Source: Chelydra serpentina
Taxonomy: Eukaryota > Chordata > Testudines > Chelydridae
Reading direction: 5' to 3'
NCBI GenBank assembly: GCA_037349315.1
Contig: JBAIAC010000026.1
Span: 21,853,501 to 21,917,500 of the forward strand
Length of the DNA stretch: 64,000 nt
Part shown: piece by piece, positions 12,601 through 25,059 of the stretch
Position numbering within the stretch: position 1 is the stretch's first letter
How the letters are laid out: each line of letters begins with the position of its first letter
The notes under the pieces: model-generated
What the model was told of the DNA's origin: nothing
What the model saw: only the letters and a program-made list of their open reading frames with translations
Databases searched by the model: none
Made by a program: the position numbers and the translations under genes

Positions 12601-13347
12601 GGGTAAAATTTTCAAAAAGCACTTAAATAAATTAGAAGCCTACCTCCCATTTTCAAAAGTGAAAGCCAAAAGGAGAGAAAAGGGCAATGAAAATTAGTAG
12701 GGGTATGGAACAGCTTCCATATGAGGAAAGATTAATAAGACTGGGACTTTTCTGCTTGGAAAAGAAATGACTAAGGGGGAATATGATAAAGGACTATAAA
12801 ATCATGATTGGTGTGGAGAAAGTAAATAACACTTATTTACTCCTTCTCATAACACAAGAACTAGGGGTCACCAAATGAAATGGGCAGCAAACTTAAAACA
12901 AAGAAAATAAAGTCTTTATTCACACAACGCACAGTCAACCTGTGGAACTTTTTGCCAGAGAATGTTGTGAAGGTCAAGGCTATAACAGGGTTCTTTAAAA
13001 AAAAACCAATAAAAACACCACCCTAGATAAGTTCATGGAGGATAGGTCCATCAATGGCTATTAGCTAGGATGGGCAGGGATGCAAAACCATGCTCTGAAG
13101 TGTCCCTAGCCTCTGCATGCCAGAAGCTAGGAATGGGTGAAGGGGGATGGATCACTCCATGATTACATCTTCTGTTCATTCCCTCAGAAGCACCTGGCAT
13201 TGGCCACTTTTGGAAGAAAGGAACTGGGCTGGATGGACCATTGGTCTGACCCAGTATGTACGTTCTTATGACTTAAGCGCCAAGGTTTGTAAGTTCCCTC
13301 TGAAAATGGCACTTAGACGTCTAAGTCACTTTGGAAAACTTTACCCA
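12601..13347. mobile_element. Palindromic MITE split by a CR1 insertion
   Basis: The left part (12601-12668) begins GGGTAAAATTTTCAAAA. The right part (13271-13347) ends GGAAAACTTTACCC, its inverse. Both halves contain CACTTA-like and CATTTTCAAAAGTG-like units. About 600 bp of CR1 separates the halves, so the MITE was present before the LINE landed. A smaller relative of the same palindrome occurs at 27852-27936. Confidence 0.65.
12672..13270 (+). mobile_element. CR1 LINE 3' fragment inserted in a MITE
   Basis: The first part is degraded ORF2 C-terminal coding sequence; GGTATGGAACAGCTTCCATATGAGG-like sequence begins near 12702. The 3' UTR runs through GGTCCATCAATGGCTATTAG and TGGTCTGACCCAGTATG and ends at GTTCTTATG. 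Stops and indels break the frame. 5'-truncated, plus orientation. Confidence 0.85.
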
Positions 13348-13875
13348 AAATCTTTAAACTATTGTATAAACAAAACTGGTGGAACTCATTCTAAGTGCAC
13401 CAGAGTTCTTCATTTGATTCTGTTTGGATTGCTCTTCATGAATATATACTATGCTTTAGTAATACACAGCTAAGTGAGAAGCAGAGTGTATTTCTAATGG
13501 CTTACTTAACACTGATTTATGAACTGAACACTACAAATCTAGAAGATGGTATGATGCAACAGGACTGCTAAATGTAACCATCAAAACATGCCACAATTTA
13601 AGTATAACTGGGCAAACAGTTTAGTTCTGTTAAAAAAACACTAGATATTTGAATGGTACCATCTCTCAGAATATTTTGGGGCAGGAAGACAGGAAGCATT
13701 TTGGTTTTTTTAAATCCTCTGTTCCTGGAGTTAATGATTACATAAGAATCTCAACTTTCATTTATTGACAATGCCTCTAACAAGCCCCATTGTTGCAGAG
13801 TAAAGCTCAAATACATGACCCAAATGTACTCTCAGATTCAAAACCCAGAAAACAAAAAATCCAAAATGTATTTTT
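13348..13875. other. AT-rich non-coding DNA
   Basis: Nothing recognised. Confidence 0.4.
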
Positions 13876-13965
13876 AAGATCTCATGATTTTCAAGCTCTT
13901 ATTATGATTTTAGGGGCCTGACTGATGACTTCTGAGTGCCAGGGTTTGGCATTCTCAAGGAAAAA
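13876..13965 (+). repeat. Dispersed repeat, TCTCATGAT/CCTGACTCATG type, copy 1
   Basis: ATCTCATGATTTTCAAGCTC, then TTTTAGGGGCCTGACTGATGA and GGGTTTGGCATTCTC. The same order of motifs occurs at 24130-24210, so this is a dispersed repeat of unknown class. Confidence 0.5.
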
Positions 13966-15159
13966 AAAAGTTACCAGTCCAGGCAAAAATCTACTAACCT
14001 ACCCCAGGCATTCACTTCCAGACACACACATGCTACGTATGCACATCTCCTCTGCATATCATATTCCCAATGGGACCTACTGTTCTTCTCTCTGGTGGTA
14101 GGGGTAGCTCAGAGGATTCGGTCTGTACTCTTCCATCTTCTCCACTTGTTCTGCTTCTGAACTGAGTGAATGAGAGGAGCAGCTGCTCTCACACTGTCTG
14201 GTGGCTGCAGCATCAATTATACTGATTTCACAGATCTAAGGGCTTTTTAACTGAAGGCTCAGATTCTGCAAAGTTTGTTGGCATTATTTGTCCAGGGAAG
14301 CTTTCCACTTGCCCCGGACAAGCAGACAAGAGGAATTTTGCAAGGCTGCTCTAGATGGACCAGGATTGCTGAACCATCAGATTTTCTGCAGCCCTACCAC
14401 TGGGGATTGTGGCACAATGGGCTCTGACCAGCTGACTCAGATGCAGCCTACCTTTCCCAGGAAATGTATCAAAAAGGTTTCTGCTAACATTCAAACATCT
14501 GCAAAAGGCTTCGCCTATCAGGGAACCAGGCCCAATACCATACACTTTGCGGCTATTCACAACCAAGCAATCTTGAATGTGAAATACCATGAAAATTCTT
14601 CATAAAAAATTCACAATCCTTGTAACAATATTTGTACAAAATATAGGTCAAGAAATATTGAATTTTATTAAAATTACTCCCATCAACGTTATCAACCTAA
14701 AAAAAAAAAACAATTTAAAAAATGGCAAATTATGAGAAATTACACTCTAATGCCAGAAATGATGGAAAGAAACATTTTACAAGGGATGCATATAAACACA
14801 CGTTTGCCCAGATTCTACCTTCAAGAGACTAAAATGTAAATCCAGAGCAACTCTATTGACTTTAGCAGTTAGTCTGTGTTTACGCTGATATGACTGAAAG
14901 TTGAACAAACCATACTGTATATTATTTTCAAACTGCCAATGCCTCTTAAAGCCTAAATCCTACAATGATTTCTGTGTAGACAAATTCCAGTGGTTCCACA
15001 TGGGCCAGTGGATCTCCCCATGCACAGCTCACTGCAGGATCAAGGCCTTTGCTTTCTTTTGTTATAGAGTTAAAGGGATCTTGAGTCCTTTCAGTACAGG
15101 AAGGACCATTACCACTGTACCAAGATGGATCAACTGCCTTACCATTGACACCCATGACC
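13966..15159. other. AT-rich non-coding DNA
   Basis: No repeat is recognised. A 156-codon plus-strand frame (14901-15371) runs into the C-rich block that follows and has no domain signature. Confidence 0.4.
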
Positions 15160-15670
15160 TTCAGACTTCACCTTTGTTCTGTTGGCTCCCAATTCCCCTC
15201 ACCTTTCCCTGTTCTCTACTCTACCCCACTAGCTCCCAATCCCTTTCCACTCCCATTTCTGCTCCCAGCTCCTGCCTCCTGGCCCAACTAGTCCTAGTTC
15301 CTCCCACAAGAGGCTTCTCATTGAATCTCAGTCTCCTCCCAAGCTCCCAGTTCCAGTACAAGGGTCACTAACCTCAGTTCCAGTGCCTAGCATCATAATG
15401 GTCAGCAGCAGCCAGGAGGAGCAACTACGGGGAATGTCCTGCTCAGCCCCTGAAAGTGCAGTAATGGAGCATGCTCAGTACAGAGGGAATCTTCTGAACA
15501 TTGAGCTGCCAAACTCTAACAAACCTCTACTGAGCATGTGCAAACGGAAATTGTTCAAAGTCTCATAACATGGCCAAATTTGTGCATTTTTTCCTCACTG
15601 GAACAGCAAAAGGTACTTCCCCGAGACAAGTCCCTGCTCTAACACATGGAGGTGCTAAAACAACATTTTT
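15160..15670. repeat. C-rich block with GAGCATGCTC-type motifs, probable dispersed repeat
   Basis: A pyrimidine-rich tract of CTCCCAGT/CTCCCAAT units (15185-15360) passes into sequence with repeated GAGCATG motifs (GAGCATGCTCAGTACA near 15467 and GAGCATGTGCAAAC near 15534). The base composition contrasts with both flanks. I suspect a transposon-derived segment but cannot name it. Confidence 0.35.
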
Positions 15671-15933
15671 ATCTAATCTACTTCATGGAAATGCCTGAAC
15701 AGTTTTAGTTGAAACTTTCCAAAAAATTCAGCCTGAAGCAGAAACTTGTCATAGAAAATGTCAGTCTGAATGGCTAAACTTTTAGACAACTGAAAACAGG
15801 GTTGTATAATGGGAAGTGCTGGGCAACCTAGAATAAAGGTGTTGCTACCAGCACTGCCTATAAGAAGTAATTTTAAGGCATACACCAAGAGGTTTATTGT
15901 TTTAGAAGAAAACATTCCTCTAGTGTGCATTTT

Positions 15934-15939
<6 letters not shown>

Positions 15940-15969
<30 letters not shown>
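15940..15969. repeat. (CA)n microsatellite
   Basis: About 13 tandem CA units. The apparent minus-strand frame beginning with alternating Cys-Val is a product of this repeat. Confidence 0.95.
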
Positions 15970-17405
15970 CTTAAATATGCTGTAAATAGGAATTTTGCCT
16001 AAAGATCCAATCCATTCTACTCCAGTTTCCAGTAGATGCTTTTCAGAAGAATATTTTGAGTCCCTGCAATGATTAATTCGCTTTCCTTTCCCTTTCTGGA
16101 AGTCTATTAAAAGGAGTTGGTCGATTTTGATCAGGATCCTGGTGTATAGTCACTGTCTCACAAAATGGCTTTGCACAGCTAATTAAAATAGTCAAGTTCT
16201 GATTCAGAAAGAATACTGACTGTGTAATAGATATGAATAGCATCACATCTACACACAGCATACAGATTGGGATAGGAAAATACTAGTGCAGGTAACAACC
16301 TCCCCTTTTCAACCATGAAACATCTGCACTGTTATCTCCTGCTCAACAATGTTTACACTCGGTAAATGCACAAAGGAAAAAATTATACCCAAAGGGATAA
16401 AGCAGCCAAAACCAAGTGCCAGCAACATAGCCATGTGACAAACACCGAGGTAGAGTGCAACTGCTCCAAAGCTAAAACTACAACCACCTGAAGAGCTGAC
16501 TGAATCCATATAAAGGGTGTAAAATAGCATCACCCATCTCTGGGAATTTCCATTAGGTCTCCTTACTGTCAGTAAGCTGGAGACAATAAACATAGTTCAG
16601 CATGATGTAGAAACCAGAAGACCACTGTTAAAAAATACTTTTTTTTTTGTTTCAGCTTAAAGAATTTCAAGAAATGGAGAAGAAAATATAAATTCATCTC
16701 TAGCCCATCTCATTAGCATTACCTTATCACAGAACATCACTCCTACACTTAGAGCTCCGCACTGGTTGTCCATCTCATCTCTCAGAGAAAAATCCATTGT
16801 GCACAATAAATGGGATTCATGTTCTTGTCTACTGTACATAATGAACCAACTATTTGACAGGATTTTTTTTAAACACTGAATTATGCTAGCCACGCCTGAT
16901 CTTCAGAGTGGCCAACCCCTCCACAGCTGTGAATGACTTCAGCGGAACAGAAGCATGCTCAGCATCTCTGAAAATCAAGCCACAGCCTTGTTTCCTTTTT
17001 CCAAAGTGGTCTGACCAGGGGATTGGAAGTCACAACACCTGACTTGTATTGATGGTTTTGTCTCTAATTAATGAGGAGACTTGAACCTATCACTTAACTT
17101 CAGATTAAAGAAACCATCTGTAAAATAGGCATACTACCAACTACCTGAATTGGGATGTCTGCAACTCTCTTAGAGATACGATTTCAGTCTGCAGATTCAA
17201 GACAACAGCTCAGTCTTGATTGCCCTTCAGGACTGGGACATTCCACTATGTTTGCAAAATGCTCATGGCATATTGTTACTGCTTTTGGAAGCAAATCCAT
17301 ACTAATAATAAGTGGACAAAATTTGGAAAGTTCTCCTGTAACTAAAAGGTTTAGACATTTTCTTTAAAATGAAAAATAAGTTCAGTATAACAAACCAAAA
17401 AGAAC
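15970..17405. other. AT-rich non-coding DNA
   Basis: No gene or repeat is recognised. Frames of 62-94 codons on the minus strand show no domain. Confidence 0.4.
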
Positions 17406-17435
17406 AGAAATCCCACCCACCCCCCACCCCCCCAA
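17406..17435. repeat. C-rich low-complexity tract
   Basis: Interrupted runs of C (CCCACCCACCCCCCACC...) with four or more C-tracts. A G-quadruplex is possible on the minus strand. Confidence 0.8.
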
Positions 17436-18579
17436 AATCTACAAGCAGACCTTAAATCTGCCCAACAGCATGGAATTTCTACAATATTTATTTCCAGTGT
17501 TCCTAAATTATTCCCATTTCCAATACTTTTTCTCTTTTGGCAGACTCAATCACAAAGGATTAAAGAACTTGTGAAGAGTGGATTGAAAAGAATGAAATAT
17601 TGGCTGGAGATACACCCTCGTTTAACCTTCTGTCAAAGGAGCTTCGAGGGAACTGGACAACTGAATATCAGGATGTGGAGCAAAGGAGTCATTCAGGCCT
17701 ATGGTGCTAAATGTAAAGATGCAATCTACAAGGTGACAGAATGTAAATATGACGTGCATAAGCTCCACGCCTGCCTCACATTAGGCTTCAGGCCCATTAC
17801 TCAGCTTTTTCTTTAGGATGGGTGGGGATTTCTCAGGCAGCCTCCAAGATCTGAAGAGAGTAGCGTGGCGCCATGGCAGCAAGATGCAGGTGCTATACAG
17901 TGACTGCAGGCAGTGCAACCAGGAAAGTGAAGTTGAATAAAACAGAGAAAGAAGAAAGTGTCCAAACAGGCTTTCAAGAAGCCTACCATTCTCTGGGCTC
18001 ACTTTATATCTCTAGCTTTATTTCCCTGATCTTACAAATAAGAAACTTACTTGATAGCCATTGACTTTATTTTTAAATCAGAGAGAAACCTAGGACAACT
18101 GGGTAGAAAGGCAGCCTATAACAAAATCTCCAGTTTCCATATAACACGATATGTGGACACGATAGGCCCCTTTCTGCTTGAAAACAATCTGAGGTTGGGG
18201 ACAGAGGAAAGAAGGTCCCAGTGACTTCTTCAGGGTGTCTCAAAAACAAGTACAACATATAGGTGAGATCCATATTATAATAAACAAATGTACTAAAAAA
18301 AGATTTAAATTTCTAATATTTGAATAATCTATGTTATTTCCCATATATTTATAGAGGAACACCATGTTCTAATGTAAATAGCATCAGTGTTCCTTTCAAA
18401 GCTGGTGAGTTTCTCCAGGGATAACAAGTATACCTAACAATTTAATGGTGGCAATTTGAAGCACTAAGTCAATTATAGACAACTGGTGTTACAACAGAGC
18501 TCTCTCCCACTACTCAGTTGTCTGCTTTATGAATACCCTTGAATCAACTAATACACATGCAGCATATATATGCAGATGT
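17436..18579. other. AT-rich non-coding DNA
   Basis: Nothing recognised. Confidence 0.4.
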
Positions 18580-18586
18580 TCACACT

Positions 18587-18613
<27 letters not shown>
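18580..18613. repeat. (CA)n microsatellite
   Basis: ACACTCACACAC followed by an uninterrupted CA run. Confidence 0.95.
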
Positions 18614-18617
<4 letters not shown>

Positions 18618-19389
18618 CAGTTTTCAGAGGTGCCAATAACATCAGCTGTACAAGGAACTGATCTGAATGCAGGATTTTTTATTATATGGGGTAACAATTT
18701 AAGATCACAAATATCTGTCAAAGAAAACAATGTATGTGCATGCTAACATTATTGCTAACATTATCCATTGATCCTCTACCATCCTAGACCATCCATTGAC
18801 TTAAGAATCTACTTGTACAAAGAAAAAAAATGGTTGATTGCACTGGACTCCAATCAAAATGCATACAGTTAACTTAATATTGCCCAAGGTGTCCATTTAG
18901 CATCACCATTACATTTTTATGGCTTTGTACAAAAGTTAATAACTTCTGGTCTGAAGTTCTTTACGCGTACATTTAATTCCATATAATGTTACCAACTGAC
19001 CCAAGTAATACAGGGTCTGTGAGGTGCTGAGTGCTCTCAACTCCCATTATCTTCCCTGGAAGTTCCACACATGACTGATTACATGATCAGTACCTACCTG
19101 CCAATTTTATGGGACTTCAATCAGAGTCAAGGGATTCTTAGCACCTGGCAGAATCAGGTCCCTATCTTTTAGGAAATCTTTTTTAATGTTCTTCTAGCTC
19201 AAAGAGTTGAAAAAGATGGATTTCACATTCTTTTACAATAATGAAATGATGCATGCTTCCAAACTGGATGTTTTTCCTGTTTGCAGTTTCCTGTTCTTGG
19301 AGAGATATATACATATACTTGGGATTGAGGCCTATGGGGTGGTGGTAAGGTGTGGGATGTCATGTTAATTTTGTATATCAGGGAGTGAG
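18614..19389. other. AT-rich non-coding DNA with one palindromic-repeat scrap
   Basis: Around 19105-19170, GGGACTTCAATCAGAGTCAAGG and GCAGAATCAGGTCCC resemble half of the short palindromic repeat family. Nothing else is recognised. Confidence 0.35.
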
Positions 19390-19447
19390 GGTGTGTATAG
19401 ATATAAATATAAATATAGATATATATATAGAGAGAGAGAAAAAAAAT
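19390..19447. repeat. (TATAGA)n / (GA)n / A-rich simple repeat
   Basis: GTATAGATATAAATATAAATATAGATATATATATAGAGAGAGAGAAAAAAA-type low-complexity sequence. Overlapping frames rich in Tyr-Ile arise from it. Confidence 0.9.
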
Positions 19448-19939
19448 CTTTTTTATTATGCTTTGATGCAATATACCACAATGCGTTTGTGTTTAGTACT
19501 TTTTGTTAGCATCACAGGAATTAAAATAATTGTTCATTGACTAGCATGATCCAGCAAACCCATGTATCCACCTACATTTAATTGAAAAGCGGCCTGACAC
19601 CTCAGGCTAAGGAAAAGAAGTTTTGTTTGAATTCAGATTTAATTTAAGGAAGAAACAAATATTGAAATTATGTTTCTAGTATACTCTTAATTCTCCCCCT
19701 ACCACACTGGTTACTCCTTCTACACTACGCTGAAACTCCATTTAAGGTTCAAACAGATATATAATCTTCTGGCGCTAACAGCAGTGTCAGTCCACAGATA
19801 AGAAAGCAGTTCATTGCCCCTGCATGAACTGCTAGATACCTCTTTTGAGCTAGGACTCAGAAATTTAAGGCTTTTTCTAAACTTTAGAGTTCAGCCATCA
19901 GGCTAAAGATGACAAGTTATTAGTCATAGTATTACTGTA

Positions 19940-20040
19940 GTATGTAGGTGTCTTAGTCACAGAGCCAAACCCCATTCTGCTAGGCACTGTACAAATACTG
20001 AACAAAAAAGAGTTTCTGCTCCAAAGAACTTCCCATATGT
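19940..20040 (+). mobile_element. L2-like LINE 3'-end scrap (tentative)
   Basis: CCCCATTCTGCTAGGCACTG followed by TACAAATACTGAACAAAAAA and CTCCAAAGAACTTCCC follows the order of an L2-type 3' end (GCTAGGCACTGTAC...AACAAA...CAAAGAGCTT). Short and old. Confidence 0.4.
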
Positions 20041-22069
20041 TATCATAGGTAGGATAAAGGACTCCCTGGATCACAGATGAAACTACTATACACTTTTTAT
20101 ATAAAAAGGGAATTTCTTAGCAAATTGAGGGAACAAGCACAAAAAATACTTATTTACCTTGTCTTGCATTCTATTATTTCAACCTCAGACAGTTCATCTC
20201 TTCTCATCTCATTTGTAATTCTGCATTACACATGCAGAATGTGGCAATGTGCAGTTGTCACTGTAAATGATTGTGAAGGGTCAGAAACAAGAATTGTAAA
20301 AAAACAACCCACCACCCTGATTGAGGTATGACCATGTGAAATACCCCATTATTCTGGTGATTGGAAACTCTTAATTTGTAGTGGTGTTTAAACATATGGT
20401 TGGGGTGAGCCAGAAAAAATGGTGAACAATTGAATACGACACGCATTGAACTTTTCTGAACATTTGGAATTATTAGATTGAATCCAGCAGACTTTACTCA
20501 AGCAAAACTTCCACCAAGATTAATGGGAATTGTGTGTGAAAAAAGCCTGAAATTTTTGTCCCTTTTTAAAATTAGCACAAACCTTAAGCAGTGGATGAAG
20601 TAACATTGCCAAAAATATTCCCATCAAAAACTCATCAATATGACTTTTATTTTATCTTTTGAATTGAGTTTTGATAGGTGGTGAGCACAGGTGCAATCAC
20701 TGGGGCTACAGAGGAAAGAAGGAGGATACGTTCGCACCCCATGTGTTACTAGCCTACATAAGTCTGTCCCTGTGCAAATGCAGGGCTAAGGCATTCTCAC
20801 ATGCAACCATTTTTTTTAAATTTTATTATTAGCACCACTGGGAGCAGGCCACTTGAAATGGGGGCACACACTGGTCCTGAACTCTCCATAAACAATTCTG
20901 AATTCTGTGATCTTGTTATGAATTTTTCCCCCCAAATGTAAGGCTGTAAAATGCATGAAAAGTAAGTAATTCAATTAAGTATCTATTCTCAGCAGGAAAA
21001 GACCATTCAGTTAGAACCAGCGGAGCACTAGTTTAACCCTGGTGCTCAGAATTCGCAAGCAAGTCAGCACATTAAGCCAGCTCTTCAACTTAAGAACAAT
21101 TACTGTCATTTATCAGCCTGAATAGCAATAATGCACAAATCGACAGCTTTCAAGAGGCAAAGAGCAAGCTAGGTGTAATGATATGCAAAGCCACAGCACT
21201 CTACATTTTGAACTGTCTTCATCCCATCAATACATCTCCTAGTACCTACAATTTATCAATACAAATGTGGTGCACAATGAAGGCAGGACCAAGAAGATAA
21301 ATATGAACAGGGTGGAATAAAAAGGTTCAAGACTGTTTGAATTTTATAATGATGAAGTACAGATCACATTCTTACAGCATTTTACATGCAGTGACCTGAT
21401 CACATCAAGTTTTATTCAGCAAGAGGAAGCCAGGTTAAGAGATCATCTTTCTTTCAGATGGTTGAAAGCAGCTGCTGCTGCTTTTGTTTTTTCCTTCCTT
21501 TTCTTTTTTCCCCCATTTCTATTGCAATCATGCAGAAAAGTAGCTGAATAGACATGGTTACTTATATGAAAAGTATATAATTACTTCACTATTTTTGTTC
21601 AAAGACGTGTAGTATATACAGCTATAGGGTAGGCATCATGTGAATCTGGATGTCTTAAATTACAATAAATCTTACTACTCGCAGACCAGCTGAAAACCCA
21701 AGTAGTAATCCAAAGAATTACAGGAGAATGCATTAATACATATCTAATAACCACTGATACCATATGAAACTGTAGGCTTTATTGCAACTTATAACCTTAT
21801 ATTTTTTTACCTTCCAAAGATTACTCCAAGCCCATTTCAGTCACTACAGTTCTATTTGGTTCAACAATTCCATTGTGAACCATGTTTCAGAGTGTTTATA
21901 TGAGCCATAAACATTTGCTTTGGGCTGAATCTTGCATACACAATCTCTGCTTGCAAGCAATTTTTTAAAACTATTTTTTTAAAAGACCTAATTATGTGTT
22001 AGAAAAGTAACTCATGAACTGGTACATTTAAAATGAGAGCTAACTAGAACCTTTGCCCAAAAGAGAACA
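20041..22069. other. AT-rich, repeat-poor non-coding DNA
   Basis: No gene or transposon is recognised. The part 20990-21215 looks non-repetitive and is a conserved-element candidate only by appearance (see findings). Confidence 0.4.
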
Positions 22070-22240
22070 CATAGCCTTGTAATTAAAGTACAGGGTTGGG
22101 AGTCAGGAGACCTGGGTTTTGCTCCTGGCCTTGCCAGAGACTTTCCATGTGACCTTGAGCAACTCACTTAACTTCTTGCTGCCTCAGTTCACCTATAGGG
22201 ACTTCATTTTCTAAATGCAGGGTGGAGATTTTCATAAGAA
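22070..22240 (+). mobile_element. MIR-like SINE remnant
   Basis: The tRNA-derived part reads GGAGTCAGGAGACCTGGGTT and then TTGCTCCTGGCC (B-box region). The core GTGACCTTGAGCAACTCACT follows (about 22150-22169), and then TGCCTCAGTTCACCTATAGGG. The classic MIR order is kept on the plus strand. The 3' part decays after about 22205. Confidence 0.82.
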
Positions 22241-22871
22241 TGCAGTTAATGCAGGTGGTGTTTTTTTCCCCTGTGAACCCTGGAATTTCAGTTTCCAGAA
22301 ACACTTGTATGATATTCATAGATAGGTGGGTCAGAGCAATCTTGTCCTCAACTCTTAGAAGGCAACACTTGCTAGCAGGCAGAGGTCATTTGTACAAGAC
22401 CGCTCACTTGTTGAAAGGTTTAATTTGGAGAATCAAACTTTCACATTATTTCATCCTGGAGGGAATCTGAACTTTCTTTGTGTTTTTCTACCTTTCTAGA
22501 ATTCATTAATCTTTAAATGTGGTTTTTAGGACAATTTAATACTTATTCTTTGAAACCCTTTTCACTGGCAATCAGTATATTTGCTCCCTTTGATATTAAC
22601 CAACCCCTCCCATCTCACCAAATCAGTCTTCTTCCCACTGGCCTTCAAATAAGCCACCTCTCATACCTGAAATGCTCTTCCCCTAGCTGGGCAACAAGTA
22701 ATAGTAATGTTCACTGTGGTGGAGCAATCGGCTACTGATTAGCCCAACGGACAGAGCAACTAAAAGTTAATTCAGCAGCACATCCTAATTATATTAAAGC
22801 CCTTCAAGAGAAAAAAAAGAGGAGAAACTACTCGCAGGTGGACATGAAAGAGCTCATTTCCTCTCTATATA

Positions 22872-23200
22872 CAGAAACATAGGAACTACCATATGGTGTC
22901 AGACCAGTGGTGTATCTACTCTAGTATTTTGTCATCCACAGTGGCTAGTAGCAGCTGCTTCACAACAAGGTGCAAGAAACAATGAAGTAGCAGTTACTGG
23001 GTAACCTGCCAAAAGGGAAAGTTTCTTCCTAAACCTCAGTATGAATTAGATGCCTGTATATGCCCTGAAGCATATGGGCTTTTTAAACATTACTATTTTA
23101 ACTCTGGATGTTTGTTATCTATAGAACTATTTAATCCTTTTCTTAAATCTTTCTAAGTTCTTCACTTCAATAATATCTCATTTATTTATTTGGATCCATA
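22872..23200 (-). mobile_element. Old CR1 LINE 3' fragment
   Basis: CAGAAACATAGGAACTACCATATGGTGTCAGACCAGTGG-like sequence (from 22872) is the reverse complement of a CR1 3' UTR. CTTAAATCTTTCTAAGTTCTTCACTTCAATAATATC near 23140 continues into the coding end. Strongly diverged, no usable frame. Confidence 0.75.
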
Positions 23201-24120
23201 TGCCCCGGCACCAATAAAGATAAAAATTAAACATAATACTCCAGCACAACCAAACTGCAGCAGTACTATTCAACATAACCCACCACCAATGAACCAGGCA
23301 ACTTAAAAACTTGTATCTCCATCCCCCTCCAACAATTCCTCATTCTAACAGCTCCCTGCACTATTTTAAAATACCTTGGGGAGGGGGAAATGAGTTTACA
23401 GCATATCCTGAAGGTCCTCAGATCTGGGCTATTTTGGACCAAGGAGGTAGGAGAAATTCCAAAACTGCAGGTCCCCACAGCAGCCATTTCTTCCTTATAC
23501 CAACAGGGGGATCCAACTCAAGCATTACTGATCTCAACTGTGGTAGGATGCCATAGGAAAAGAAACCACTCCACAGGGTAACTATGCACTGAGTCAAAAG
23601 GTGTTTGCTGGATTTTGTCGTCATTTAATGTCTCTTGCTACCAGAAGTAAAAATGTGGGCATTCGTTTAATCAAAGGAATCATTGTGTTAGAATTCTGGA
23701 TCTCATCCAGAATCAGGAGAAGCCATTAGTGTTTGCTGTAAGCCACCATCTAGAAATCATAAGTCAACCTGAGTGCTAATTTATTACCTCACACAGCAAC
23801 ACACAGAAGTAGAAATGTAGTATTACAGCTTTCCAGAAAGTTGAATGAGGAAACTTGCAAAATATCATAGTAACTCATGTTTGGTTTTGTTTCTGTCTCT
23901 TCTTCCCAGTGTTACCAAGGCTCAAGATTTTATCACATCCTCACAATATTTAGCATTTTTCTCAAAGACCAAGCTTCTGAAGTCATGTTATCATGTCAGA
24001 AGCTCAGCTTTCATTTTTTTTTAAAATATCTGTTTCTAGCCATCTTGGGCAGGGAGAAAAGACTGAAAGTGTGAAACCACCAGGCTCAGTATCTTGAAGA
24101 CAAAAAAATATAAAAATTAT
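23201..24120. other. Non-coding DNA, nothing recognised
   Basis: Several overlapping frames on both strands (23266-23624) have no domain. No repeat assigned. Confidence 0.4.
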
Positions 24121-24129
24121 GTTTAAAAT

Positions 24130-24210
24130 ATTATGTTTTTTAGCCAATCTCATGATATGTGGGGTCCTGACTCATGCTTTTTTTAATTCTTTGGGTTAGG
24201 AATACATTAG
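24130..24210 (+). repeat. Dispersed repeat, TCTCATGAT/CCTGACTCATG type, copy 2
   Basis: TTTTTAGCCAATCTCATGAT, then GTGGGGTCCTGACTCATG, TTTTTTTAATTCTTTGGGTTAGG. Same motif order as 13876-13965. Confidence 0.5.
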
Positions 24211-24424
24211 GAGATCAGCCAAAGTACAGAAGTATGCTTGCATACCCTCATATCTCCAGCCAAATCCCAGATATGCTTCTGCTCTAGTGGTGCTGGGAGG
24301 TGAAGAGCCAGACAGCTCTATATTACCCAGGGATTCCCTTAGGTTGGAATAATCTTCAATTGTCTGTTTATGGTAGCTTTATAAACCCCTTACACGATCA
24401 GAAAAGCATAAAGAAACTGTATCT

Positions 24425-24510
24425 GGGGCCAGAATCTGATCCTGTGGGTACATTCCTGCTTTCATTGAAGTCTATGGCAAAATTATCATTGGCTTCACTG
24501 GAGGCAAACT
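24425..24510. repeat. Short palindromic dispersed element remnant
   Basis: GGGCCAGAATCTGATCCTGT...TTCATTGAAGTCTATGGCAAAATTATCATTGGCTTCACTGGAGG: two inverse halves centred on the GGCAAAAT spacer. Confidence 0.5.
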
Positions 24511-24554
24511 TAATCCTTAGCAAACTTTTTTCAAACACGGGGACCTGAATCTCC

Positions 24555-24715
24555 ACTGCCTTGCACCTTGTGTAGTTATTTAAGCCTATGCAAAAATGAA
24601 AGAAAAATAAGTTACTACCAAATAATAATTTGCCTCTCTCACTGGAGATAATGGTTACACCCAAAGGTATAAAGTATTGCACAAGGTGCAAAGCAGTAGT
24701 GCATCAGGTCCATTC
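24555..24715. repeat. Palindromic element with CTTGCACCTTGTG ends
   Basis: GCCTTGCACCTTGTG (about 24559) is mirrored by GCACAAGGTGCAAAGC (about 24679). A diverged palindromic interior lies between, followed by a GCATCAGGTCC tail. This fits an old MITE of about 160 bp. Confidence 0.6.
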
Positions 24716-24954
24716 AATAGACGCCTGGCGTGCAAAACAAGCAGGATTTGGAACTAAGTTTGTAATAAAACACAAAATCAGGAGTGGTTTTGGGATCTTT
24801 AAATAAAACTGCACACAGCTCTATAAATAAATAACCTCTCTCACTCTGATTAGTAATGGATGCTTCATACAATATCACATCAGACAGACCTTATTCATAG
24901 GAGTAGGCACCTAAAACTATTCTAATATAAAAAGTTCCTTTTAAAGTATATGAT

Positions 24955-25015
24955 CAGATCCTCAGCTGGTATAATCTGGTGCAGCTCCATTTACTTCAGT
25001 TCTTTAGAACTAGGT
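24955..25015. repeat. Short palindromic element remnant (GATCCTCAGCTGGT type)
   Basis: GATCCTCAGCTGGTATAATC and GCAGCTCCATTTACTTCAG. The same motif order occurs at 25595-25660. Confidence 0.5.
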
Positions 25016-25059
25016 AAGGATCACTACGGTTGGTAACTATAATAGAATTAAGGCCAGAT

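Noticed and set aside
14901..15371. 156-codon plus-strand open frame as an exon
   Set aside because: It runs from AT-rich DNA into a C-rich repeat-like tract, the composition changes midway, and the Pro/Ser/Leu-rich end reflects CTCC repeats.
15870..15969. Cys-Val repeat protein
   Set aside because: Produced by translation of a CA microsatellite.
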